Source: Deuterostichococcus epilithicus (Eukaryota; Chlorophyta; Trebouxiophyceae; Prasiolales; Stichococcaceae). Taken from it: a DNA stretch of 64,000 nt. Positions 1 through 11,200 of the stretch are shown here, piece after piece (the stretch's first letter is position 1; each line of letters begins with the position of its first letter). A model generated the notes under the pieces. That model did not search any database and was not told the DNA's origin. It was given only the letters and a program-made list of their open reading frames with translations. The stretch is from contig JAVTLE010000021.1 in assembly GCA_033439295.1 (NCBI GenBank), positions 3,224,009 to 3,288,008 on the forward strand, given 5' to 3'. The position numbers and the translations under genes are program-made.

Positions 1-2557
1 CCGTCGTCGGGCACGGGCCCTGAGCTGCAACCGAGAGATGTGTGAGTTTGCGGCGCCCTGAGCACATACAGATCATGTGGGAGCATGCTCTAGGGGCTCC
101 CGAGTCGGCCTCTCTGACCACTCGGTGACAGCAGCTTTCAATGACGGCTGGTGATAGGCTCAGCGGCCGATGGCACATGCTGTTCAATCACGGTGCAAAC
201 TATGAACGGCGGCGCTCAGAGAGCCATTAAGCGGGTTCATCAAGGAGGAGCCTGCACGAAAGTTGACTGCATTGTCACACCTGGACACCGCAGCTGAAGG
301 GATAATCGTCATAATCCGACATCTCCGGCGTGTCGCTGACCATGTCGTTCGGCTCGGAGCACCTGAAGCAGACAAAATCAGTTGCGCAAAACCTGGAATA
401 CCTCTTGAAGCGCGCCAATCCAATGAGACAGTCACCAACGAACGGACCGAATGCAGCTGATTTGGCCTTTGCTTTCAGCAGTGTGAGTGGCGCCCGGGGG
501 GCTCCGCATGCAAAAACGGGTCATTGAGGTTTGAATGGCGCTCACCCATCCTGGAACGTGTGCAGCAGGCCCAACCAGTGGCCCACCTGCGGGTAGGAAG
601 ACAGCCTTTCTCAGCACTCGTCCTGCATTTACTTGTCTGGGCATGAGGATGGTCGCATTGAGTCACTGATTTCGGTTGGTGTTGCATATTGCCAGTGTGC
701 ACGCCGTGCACAGGGACTGCACTGGAAGGATGCACTGAGTTCTGTTTGGAGGCTGTACAAATCAAGAGTAGCAAGGAATACAAAGTGCTTAGCTGCGAGT
801 TGAACACACCTCGTGCACGAGCGTGAGCCCCAGATTGTACTGCCTGCCTTTGCCATAATTGGCGTCGCCGCCTACAGTTTGCATGCTCTGGGACTTGGAC
901 CGGCCGAGCGGGAACACGTCTGGTGCGCGGCAGGACATCCAATCGCAGGGCTTTTGAGTGCTTGGTCTGAAGGCCAGCAAAGCCCTAAGAGCAGCAGCTG
1001 CGCATGCTGTGGCGGCCAAGCTGCTGCGCAGACGGTACGCCGCGCCCTGCTCATAAACCCAAATCCTGCATTCGCACCTGGCATGGTCTGGAAGTAGATT
1101 GCAATGCCGTCCATGTTTAGGGCTGTCTGCGCGGCAGGCGTTGCCGCACCATTATAGGGCCCCAAGTCCCAGGGAAACGTTGCCCATCCCAAAATAATGT
1201 CGTTGTCGGAAGTCACAAAAGCACCTGTGAGCAGCAGCGATTGGGATCAGCCTGCGCACGCCCTCGCAGGAGCCTTCAGCGCATGCAATGTGGAATTGTC
1301 GGCTGAAGCACAACACACAAAACAAGAACTATTACCAGTGTAGACGTTTAGAGATGCCTGCGCGCAACCACAAGGCAGCCGTCAGTGCTGAAGCATCGAG
1401 CGGCCATCGAGGCTGCAACACTGCCACAAGCGAGCGCACCACCGTGATCCCTTCGCAAGGCTGCAGTTGTTGCCGGCGTCTAACCTTTGCAAGCGGCCGG
1501 CCATGGCCCGGCTCTGTATACGCCGCGCGGTCGTGCCTGATCGCAGCTTGCAGGGCATGCAAGATGCGTTTGGTTGCTGCCTGACAGTGTCCTGAACTGC
1601 AAAACAGGCTCACCTTGCCGCCACGGTGTAGCGCTATCTTCATATCGACCTCCTCCTGGGAGGCTGCAAGGTCGTTGGATTTTAGATTGAACCAGGTGGC
1701 GTTGACGGTCCTGTCGATGCCGCGTGGCGCGCCCAGTGTGAAGCGGAAGTCCGTCTGCCCGTAAGTGGCCGCCCGATTCAACACTGCCAGCTGGTCGGTG
1801 ATCCAGGCGTCGGGCAGGTTGCCGCCCACCAGCGTTGTGTCTGCAAGACATCCAGCGCGTCAGCAGTCTCAGGTTGCTGAGAGATTGACTTTCTTGAACT
1901 TTACTACGAGTACTTGTACGCTTCCGTGCCTCACGCAGTGTTGAAAGCACACTATGTAGGTACAAAATGTACAATATGCTCCGCATGTCAGCGTGAGGCC
2001 AGCGCACCCTCCATGATCACGTGGATGTAGACATTGATGTAGACTGTCACGCCTGCCGCACGTGCGCTACTGCTCTGGTGTGCCTGCGTCGCCATCCTAG
2101 CCGCGCTGACGGTGGCGTCATTCGGGCGGGGCGTGCCGCAGCGGCTGATGGCCTGCGCCTTTGTACTTGTGCTGACTGCCTTGGGCAGCGACCGCCGCGT
2201 GATTGTTGTGGGTCGCTTGCGGGTTGGCCGCCGTTTTGTGGGCCTGCGGCGTGTGGGCTGCCGCCGCTTCGTTGGCCGCTTCGTTGGGCGCCGCTTGGTG
2301 GGCCGTTTTGTGGGTCGCCGCTTCCTCGGCCGCCGCTTCGTCGGCTGTCGCTTTGTCGGCCGATGCCGCACCGCCAGGAGGCTGCGTCTGTCACTGGTAG
2401 TGCCGCTGATTGCTGGCGCTGCTTGCACCGTGCTGATGGCCTCTTTGTCGTCCGCTGCACGCGGGATGCCCGCATCCGCATCTGGCGCCAACCCCACCAC
2501 CGCTGCCGCTGCCAGCGTCAGCAGCAGCAGCCAGGCCGGACATTGCTGCGTGCGCAT
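1..2557 (-). CDS. Secreted M43 (cytophagalysin/pappalysin-type) zinc metallopeptidase, 3' end outside the window
   Basis: Exons by GT-AG joining in phase: 2557-2008, 1840-1614, a 22-nt exon 1357-1336, 1224-1078, 871-810, 586-546, 362-281, then a probable continuation near base 24 and off the edge. Exon 1 begins with a hydrophobic signal peptide (about residues 8-28), then a basic PTKR repeat array, then the pre-domain ending in YIHVIME. The catalytic core reads GGNLPDAWITDQ, GIDRTVNATWFN, ILGWATFPWD, then the zinc motif HEVGHWLGLLH split by the intron between exons 5 and 6, followed by CSEPNDMVSDTPE. HExxHxxGxxH is the M43 zinc-binding and catalytic signature. The family cleaves proteins outside the cell; algal members are often linked to cell wall or matrix turnover (inference). 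The Met-turn exon was not found and probably lies beyond base 1. Identity is secure from the motif string; substrate is unknown. Confidence 0.88.
2207..2362 (-). repeat. Pro-Thr-Lys-Arg coding repeat array in the M43 protein
   Basis: Residues about 66-117 of exon 1 consist of roughly a dozen degenerate copies of RPTKR or RRPTK with almost no acidic or hydrophobic residues. It follows RRSLLAV and precedes the protease domain, so it sits in the pro-region or a wall-binding linker. Confidence 0.85.
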
Positions 2558-4807
2558 GGCGTCTGACTGGTGACGGCGCCAGACGGAAGTTTGGCCTGCG
2601 TATAGAGAGAGTGAGCGTGCAGGTGAGGCCCTGACACGCAGGTCCAGGCCACGAGCCAGCTGACCTGGCTGTACAGATCGACTGACGCACGACGCACGAC
2701 TGGCCGCGGAGTAGTCGGCGCAGCGTGGACAGTCTCCGCGTAAGATTGAAAGGCAGCCGGAGACGCCGCGCGGCGGCTAGTCTGCGCGCTGAACTCACAC
2801 CGCCACCTCTGAGCGATTTTGCAACACTCCGAATTCGAAGCGGGACAGGAGCGGTCAGCATCGTACCGGGAAGCGGCTGTGAGATGAACAGCAACGACTT
2901 CGGCCTTGGCCTTCTTTAAGCACTAGAGCCCTTGACCCTTGCGTCCTGTACAGATCGTTGCGCTGTAGTGATTTTGGCCCAACGCACGCAGATCGTGAAT
3001 GAAATGCGCGCAGGCGCCGCGAGTCGCGGCGGATCGCAGATGTGGTTTTAACTGTAGCTCAGCTATCTGCGCTGCTGGCCGCGGGCCTGATCATCCCGCC
3101 GAGCGTGCAAGTACCGCGACGACAGGCTGCCCAGCCTGCCGACCTCGGCTGAGACGAGGACAGGATAGATGAAACGTCACACACACTGCCGCAACCACAG
3201 ACGGAGAGCGCGGGGATCAACAGTCAGTTGCATGCGACATCAACGCGAACATTTACCGTACCAGCAAAGTGGCTCATTGCAAGAATATCTCGTCATGGTC
3301 GCGAGGTATATGATTGACGACTGACATCGCCTCTACACGACTCACTCTGGCTCGTAGTTTCTTGCTTTCAATGATCTGACCAGACTGCGGCGCATGCAAG
3401 CATTGAAGAGGATGCAAGCAGGGCTGGTACGATGGTGCGTGTGCTGCTGTTCTCACCGCACAGCAAGACGGAAAGCACAGTCTGTTTCGAGTCAGCTTCG
3501 GAGCCCTGAGTGTCCGTCTCGACTTCCTGCGGAGAAAACTGAGTGTGCAAATCGGCTTTCGGCAGCGCTATGGCGGCAGAGGGGAGATATACGTACTGCA
3601 GTGCGGGGGATCGCCAATTCTCGGAAGGTGTTGTACTGCCCGTGGGTACATCTCAAGTGGAAGTGCGAGCGAGCGGTGCCCTTACACTGTGTACGGCAGA
3701 GTTCGTCTGCGTGCGAGGACTATATCGTGTGCGTGGTGGGGTAACAAGGAGTCCACCGGCTGGGCCTCAAGCAGCGAGTCCAGTCATCCAGTCATCGCGA
3801 AAACCCATGCTTCAAGTTCATCTGACGGTCAGGTACGTGGCAGGCAGCTGCATGAAATTTGCAAGACTTGGACTCATGTGAACGCAGACTGCGTACTTTG
3901 CTCTCTCGCCGAGACTGTATCGCATCCCTCTCAGCCTCGATCATCGACATATTTGCTGCAACAATGTGAGCCTGATCCCGGTACTCCCGGCTCCCGGTCG
4001 ACAGATCTTCTCGTTGATCTCATATATGAATCAGTCTCAATGCCATGCATGCACCAAGAGCTGTTGTACCTGCCAAGACCATGCTGCCAATATGTACTCA
4101 TGCACTCACCAGGCTGAACCGCAAATGCTGCACACACATGGTCAACGCGCCTGCTCAAATTGCAGGATAGATTGACACGCGATCACTGCCCCGTTATCAT
4201 GGCGGCGGCGCTGCCTGAGTGGCACCGCATCAAGCTGGGCAAGACGGGAAAGGGTCGTCCAGGTGCAATAGCATTTGTCTCTCTGCAAGCAGCCAGGCAC
4301 GGAGCCTGGCCCATATTTGATGAGGAGACTGAAACTCTGGTATGGATGCACCTGCCGCTCGCCAGCCTGTGCATGTCTGCAGCAGCTCACCACCTCAGAC
4401 TTTGCACGTCCCACCGCACCCTCCGGCTGCAGCGACAGCTCAAGCGAGCACTGCAGCAACACTACCTTCCCATCGGTGTGCAGGATTATGCAGTGTACAA
4501 ATCAGATCCACAGTTTCACTGATGGCGGTCAGCTGCTTGGCGCTGTGGGCGGCTGGCGTGCGCATCCACATAAATGTTGACGTTGAGCGTCTGACGCCAC
4601 GCAGCTCGCGGCGGGTACGCTCACTACCTACTCATGCAATGAAGGTGTTTGCTGCGTTGCAGAGCTGCGTATTCGAACCCAATGTATGCGAGCGAGCAGC
4701 AAACGCCAAGCTGAGGACACAATGAGGACACAACCCGGATCTCTTATCATGTGTCGTTTGCTTCTCTGGGATCACCCCTTTCCTGAATGCTGCTATAGGA
4801 ACTTAAA
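2558..4807. other. Divergent intergenic region between the M43 gene and the FkbM gene
   Basis: No coding segment with a recognisable family or convincing exon chain. It must hold both promoters. A short reading frame starting at 4199 (MAAALPEWHRIKLGK, followed by a donor-like GT at 4263) could be an upstream exon of the FkbM gene, but I could not join it in phase to the next exon. The 190-codon open frame at 3545-4117 resembles nothing I know and is probably chance. Confidence 0.4.
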
Positions 4808-7248
4808 GTGGCCAGGCGGCAAGCCACGGAGGTGGTATCGAGCGACATGGCCAGGCTGTTCTCTGGGGAGCCGCGGTTTGAATCAGGGGCGGCCGACCCG
4901 CTTGCGCAGGCAGCCACGTTCAACAAATCATCGCTCGTCACGCTTGGGATGGATCCTCGTCCGTTCGGCTTCAGCCAAGCCAGTGCGCTTTCCGGCATGC
5001 CAGAGCACGATCCAAATGACACATTTCATGCTCACACTGCCGCTGCACCAGGTCACTTAGTAAGTATGCGGGTCGGGAATCGCACATTGTTTTCCGTGCA
5101 GACGAAGACCATTTTGCGTACAACCACTTCTTCTACAAGGTGATCCCCGCGGCGCAATTTGTGTGCCTGCAGCACGTGTCTCAAGGGCCATCACGAGCTG
5201 CGGCAGCCTTAGCGTTGACAGTCTGCAATGCTCCCTTTGGACTGCCAGTCATTCTCTCGTGTCATGTCAGCTCATGCAACTCACTCCCACGTCTGCAGAT
5301 GGTGGGCGGTGTGTACCTGGAGTTGGGCGGACTAGACGGCGTCACATTCAGCAACACCTTCGTCTTTGAGCGCTTTGCAGGCTGGAAAGGTGCTGGCGCC
5401 ACCGACCTGCGATGTCACCTTGCCTCAACAACCTGTGACGCCCACTGCGTGTGACTGCGCTATAACGCCAGGCTGCAGCATGATTGCGCCTTCGCTGCTC
5501 ATCGACGGGCATCCGCGATCATCCAACATGCGGGCAGCAGTCGCCTGCTGCCGGGCATGTATGTGGCAGGCACACCACAGTGCTGACAAACACACGAGAG
5601 AGCTCATGCAAACTGGCACAGGCATGCTGATTGAGCCGGGGCCAAGCAACTTTGCGATGTTGCGCCGAAACCGGCCAAATGCAGCTTGCGTCAACGCAGC
5701 AGTCTGCAGCGAGCCTTCAACGGTGAGCACTGCCGCAGACCCTGCAGGTTCTCTGTGACGCACAACAGAGGATAATCGATATCTGGTGGATTTGGGGCTC
5801 TCCCTGACGCATCCCCATTGGGTGCATGATGCCTGGCTATGAAGGCAGATCCGCATGAGTGCACACGCCCCCTCCGAGAGGGCAGGCGGGGCTGCGCGCC
5901 TGTGATGCCCCTGGCTGGCACTGGCGCTTCAGATCTCTGCCGCCGCAGCTGTTCGGCATGCTGCGGTTCCTGGGTCTGCCCGAAGCCGTCGTCAGTAAGT
6001 ATATTGTGCATGTTGACAATAGATCCTGTGCGCAGGTGCACTTTGTGGAGCGGCACGCCGTCGGCGGCATCCTCGAGTTCATGAACCCAGAGCACAAAGC
6101 GGCCTGGCTTAAGGATGTGGACGTGGCCGCGCTGCCCGCCATCTCATGCTTCCCCCTGAGGTGATGCGCCAGCCTCTCGCCAGTGTGCGGACGGCCGTCG
6201 CCAGCGCGGCCGTGCTTGGCAGCAGGTGCTGACGTGCATGCCGACCGCTGATAGGCGCAACTTTGCGCCTGTCCGGCAACGGTACACTTCCACAGGGACA
6301 GGCAATACTCGCCTTGAGGGTGACGCTGCCATGCAGATGCACTCTTGGTTGACCTGGGGCCAGCGACAGTTCTCCGAACCTGGCTCAGTGGCGGTGTGAC
6401 CTCATGTCTTACGTCAGCGAGTGCGTGTCCTGGTTTCTTGGTTATGTATACACTGCCAGGTGGTCCTGTCACGCTGGCGGAGAGTGATCAGGCCACTCTT
6501 GATGCGCGCAGCACGATCCTGAAGTCGGCAGGCGTGGACCATCTCAACTTTTGGTCGCTGGACGTGGAGGGAGCCGAGTTTGAGGTCCTGCGCACCTTCG
6601 ACTTCAAAGCGGTGCGCCTGCTGACCTCGGAGCTCGGGACCAATGTCACCTCTGTGTACGTTTCTTACAGGTCGCGAGGGCTGGGCGTTGTGCCACCGTC
6701 TCGTGGTCCTGCCAGCCTGTCTGCGCCAACATAGGGCCAAAAAGGAGAAGTCACATGGTCCGGCGCGGGGGGGATTTTCTGGGTCCTGCATGGCCACAGC
6801 GATAGAAACGATGAAAACGAAATGTCGTGGTCCTCTGGCGTGCCGTGCGGAGCTCCCAACACTCTGTGCGTCCAGGTGCGAGTCGATGTGCTCGTCGCGG
6901 AGGCGTGGCCATCGGACGCCAACCAGGCGAAGAACAACAAGGCGGAGAGCATCCTGCTGAAGAGCGGCATGAAATTATATGCCTCGGATGTGAGCCCCCT
7001 TTCCTGATGCTCACTGACAGGCGCAGCAACGTGGCGTCCTAATAGATCCTCCTGAGTTTGCAGCCCAGCATATGCTTCCCCAGGCGACAGATGACACAAA
7101 TTACTGCTAATTGTTTGTATATGTCTTGTTGCTGCAGCCGCACAACCGATGGTATGTTCGTCAGGGATTCACGCCATCCCAATCGCCCGCTCTCGTCAAG
7201 GCGCAGCAAGACGCTGCTGCAGCGCAGCAGGCGGCCGTTGCTGCATGA
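4808..7248 (+). CDS. FkbM-family SAM-dependent methyltransferase
   Basis: Eight exons join in phase: 4808-5051, 5102-5139, about 5300-5391, 5622-5719, about 6036-6161, about 6512-6611, 6876-6989, 7138-7248, giving about 305 residues. The protein reads DEDHFAYNHFFYK, GGVYLELGGLDGVTFSNT (SAM-binding loop), GMLIEPGPSNFAMLRRNRP, NAAVCSEPS, then HLNFWSLDVEGAEFEVLRTF and VRVDVLVAEAW. The E-x-G-x-x-D-G loop, IEPxPxNF and SLDVEGAE motifs are the Methyltransf_21 (FkbM) pattern. These enzymes O-methylate small molecules or sugars; the substrate here is unknown. The last exon encodes an Ala/Gln-rich end stopping at TGA 7246-7248. The N-terminus is the least certain part: MARRQATEV is the first Met in the open exon, and an upstream exon with a membrane anchor could be missing. 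Confidence 0.85.
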
Positions 7249-8228
7249 AACCACCTCATAACAAACGTCCAATTGACGAGATCGGGGGAAGCCTCCAGGC
7301 GTGCGACAATTCTCGTGCACCTTTTCTGGGCCTGCTGGCGGAGGTGGCTTCAATGGCCGAGAAGCATCGGGTGGGCAATGTGCCACTGCCAGCAGTGGTG
7401 CGCATGGCCTGGGTAAGTCAACTCGTGTGTGTACCCATGTACACGCCAGCTCGTTGAGCTTGCATGACGGGCCGGTAAGAGGGCGAACCCAAATTGTTAG
7501 CTGTTGGGAGTGGGGGGTTTATTTCAAGCCCCTTCCCAGACTTCGCTGTAGATGTGCACAGTGCCACACGTTGCACAAGCCGCACTGGCTTGGAAAAGCC
7601 ACCCAATTGGAGGAAAGCAGGCTCGACGACCCTCTTGATGTCAACTCGTCAAAAACTCAATGCAATTCAGGTGAGCGTCGCTTGTCTCAATCGGAAGTTT
7701 GTGGCACCCCAACATGAATGGCCGTGCTGTGCCGTGCCGCGTCAGCGTCTGAGGTTGCTACACTGCTGCGCAAGGGGACGGCATTCGACTGTGCGCGGCA
7801 GCACGGCGCAATAGCCAAGGACTTCAAGCATGTCTGACTTAGGTAGTGAATGTACGACCCTCCCCTGCCTAGACCGTCTTGGCGCCAACACAGCCAGCGT
7901 GCAGAGTGGTCCTCCAAGCCTTCCTCCAGCTGCCACTGTCGCTGCTGAGCACTGCGTAATCCGTCGCAGAGCACGACTAACTTGCTGCAGCGCCCGCCTT
8001 GTCCGCCACGATCTTCCTCTCGATCTGTGCAGCACGTGTGATGCAGCACGGCTTTATCCAACTGACATACAGCTGGACGTATCACCTGGACATATCATGC
8101 ACTGCATGCGGATAGCAGGCTGCTTCTGCTTCGCCCTCAGGCGGTGCTGGACCCAAACGACAGTGTCCCATGTCGACAACAAGCGCCTCTAGATCGACTC
8201 TGTAGAAACCCAGAAGTATCAGACAACA
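7249..8228. other. Convergent 3' intergenic region (FkbM / EF-G)
   Basis: About 980 bp between two facing stop codons. It should carry both 3' untranslated regions. No exon chain, RNA gene or repeat was recognised. Confidence 0.5.
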
Positions 8229-11200
8229 TCAACATCCAGCAATGGCAACAGCCCATGATGCACTCTGGAGCGGCACCGCCTTGCAATTCTGCCGCTTCGG
8301 ACCCACTACAGCCTGTGAGAAAAAGGTGGTGGAACACCAGTGAAGGCAAAGGCTGCGCACCTGTGGCGGCACCACTTCGTACTTCTCCAGCTGCATGCTG
8401 TACTGCGCGCGGCCCTTGGTCATGCCCCGCAGGTTGGACACATACTGGAACATCTCGCTCAGCGGCACATTGGCCTGCAGGCAGGAGGCGGTGTGCTGCG
8501 TCACGAGGGCCGGCGCTGGTTCGCTGGGTGCGAGGGCCCCCGCCTGCTGGGCCAAAGAACGTGCCAGACCAGCGTCTGCAAAGTTCCGCGCCTGCGCCCG
8601 GCAGCAGGCTCCGGCGCAATGCAGACCGCCTGGGGGGTGCTTCCGCAGACGGCAAGAACGACTGGTGTTCAGTGGGAATTCTGTTGCCCGGGAGTTCTGA
8701 TGTCCTCAGTGCAGTTTGAGCGAGGGGCACACTGGCGTGGGGGGCTGGGGGCCCGCCAATGCGGCGGAGCTTGAAATTTATTTGTTATTTTTACGCGCCT
8801 TGATGAGCTTCATGCTGGCGGGCTTGTCAATGAACTCGCCGACCATGCCGCGCCGTGAGTTGAGGTCGCCGATGACGTCGCCCATGTGCTCCTCGGGGGT
8901 GACCACCTCCACCTGCAGCAGGGCACGATGTAAGGTTTGTGGCTTAACAGTTCAAGGTTTGGGCGGCCCAGCGTGCCGTGCACCATAGCACGTCCCCAGC
9001 GGTGCGGTCAGGACAAGACGTGAGGAACGCTTTGCATGGCCTCACACATCAGCAGAGCTCAGGAGCTGTGCCCCACTGAGGCAGGGTTGCCAACACATCG
9101 TCACGTGTGCGCAGGCGTGCAGCACAGGCGTGCCTCGCTCTCAAGAACAGCAGCGCGCCAGGCCGGGCGCGGCTGCAGAGAGGGCAGAGGGTTCAGCGCC
9201 AGCAACTACCGCTTCAGGCGCGCCCCGGCGACCAGGCGGCAGCACGGTTCGGCCCCAACGGTGGCTCGGAGACGCCTGAGGAGGCAGCTGAAGGTATGGA
9301 GGTTGATCCTTAACAAACGAAGAAACCGCGCACCCGCATGAGCGGCTCCAGCAGCTGCACGCCGCACTTGGGCATGGCGTTGCGGAAGGCCTGCCGCGCC
9401 GCGATCTGGAAGGCCAGCACGCTGGAGTCCACGTCGTGGTAGCTGCCGTCCAGCAGCGTGCACTTCACATCCACCACCGGGTACCCCGCAAGCGAGCCCG
9501 CCGACATCATCTCCTCAAGCCCCTGCAGGATTCGTAACTCGCATTGAGACTTACGGTATTGAGAGTTTCAGGACAAAGAGCCACCGCCCCGCCCGCCGAC
9601 ATCATCTCCTCCAGCCCCTACAGGTTTGCGGGACTGACAGTTTCAGGACAAAGGGCCGGAGCCGGCCGATATCATCTTCTACAGGCCTTCACCTTTGCAG
9701 GATTCGTCTTGGGGCAACAGGGCTTGATTGTGCAGCCTGAGCAGGACTGGCATGCACTCGACATTTGTGGCCATGCAGCCCGGCAGCGGGCTCACTGGCC
9801 GTGTACCACGCCTCCTTGAGGGACCCCAAACTGTTGGGACGGCTGTCGAAATTGTTTTGGAAAATGATCAAAGAATGTTTTAATACACCTTCGTGACACC
9901 CGGGATGTACTCCTTGGGGATGGCGCCGCCCTTGATCTCGGACCGGAACTCGAAGCCGGTGCCCGGATCCGCCGGCTCGAAGCGCACCACAATCTCAGCG
10001 AACTGGCCGCTGCCGCCCGACTGCTTCTTGTGCGTGTACTGGATCTCCGCCGTCTTGGAGATGGACTCCCGGTAGTTCACCTGGGGAAAAGGTGAAGGAT
10101 TCCTGTGAAGCCCGACGGCTGCGACGCATCCCAGCGGCACGTGGCCAGCGTGAAGTGCTTGGGCAAGCAGGCCACAGTTCCCTGCTGCAGCAGGGAGGTG
10201 ACCGTGGACTTGCTCGAAACATGGAACCACGGCAGGGCACAGTCGGAGGAAGCTGTTGGCTTCGGCAAGGGCGCGGGCGGCGACCCTGATCCGAGAACAC
10301 CGGCCAAGACCGGGCTGGCTAGAAAACACAGGATGACTGTGCATTGGACCAGTGCGAGCAGGCGCGGACCTGGGGAGCGCCGACGTTGCACTCGACGTTG
10401 AACTCGCGGCGCAGCCGGTCGACGATGATGTCCAGGTGCAGCTCGCCCATGCCCTCGATGACCTGTGCAGGGGAGCGAGCAGGGTTTAGAGGGTCGCTGC
10501 TTCCTGCCCAAGGCCTCATGCCATCACAGCCTCCGCGTCGGTCGAGCGAGGACAGAGCCCGACCGAGCTGCAGCGGCAGGAGCACGGGCATGCGGCTCTG
10601 CGCGGGTGCGCCAGCGCCACAGCCCCTCGGCGGCGCCGCTGCAGCAGTCTGGCAGCGCCTGCCCCCACGCAGCACACAGCGGCGATGCCGGCAGCGGCGG
10701 GGAGTCGCACGCACCGTCTGGTTGTTCTCCTCGTCGCGCTGGTGGTGGAAGGAGGGGTCCTCCTGCCCCAGCTTGTGCAGCCCATTGCCCAGCTTCTCCA
10801 GGTCCGCCTTGGTCGCCGGCTCGATGGCGACCTGCGCGCGCGAAGTACGTGAACTGAGAAAGCTGTCCTTGGGTGAGGGCTTTCCCTGAGTATGATTCTG
10901 CCCAAGATCTTCGGTCCGCCTTGTAAGTCTGCATAGGACAGCGGCGGCAGGCTTGCGGACGTCGTGGTGGACATGACAGGTCATTGGCGCACAGCTTGAG
11001 ATGCGTACGGGAGGGGTTGAGCCGCTGCTGCCAAGGCACAGCGTTTCCACAATCCTGCTGCCGCTGACTCCAGGGCCGGCCAAAGTGGCTGTAACAACTC
11101 GTTCTGCCCCTCATTGGCTGCTGCCTGCAGATGCTGGCTGACAAATCCGCCGTCGCAACTCGTCCATCTAGCTTGGGGGCGCCAAGCAAAGCACAGGCAT

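Noticed and set aside
2112-2573. Plus-strand frame rich in Gly-Arg-Arg-Phe-Val repeats
   Set aside because: It is the opposite-strand shadow of the PTKR repeat in M43 exon 1.
3545-4117. 190-codon open frame on the plus strand upstream of the FkbM gene
   Set aside because: No family resemblance and no leader or domain. Likely chance in a promoter region.
4199-4262. MAAALPEWHRIKLGK frame as first exon of the FkbM gene
   Set aside because: A donor-like GT follows, but I could not find an in-phase chain to the exon at 4808, so it was not included in the gene.
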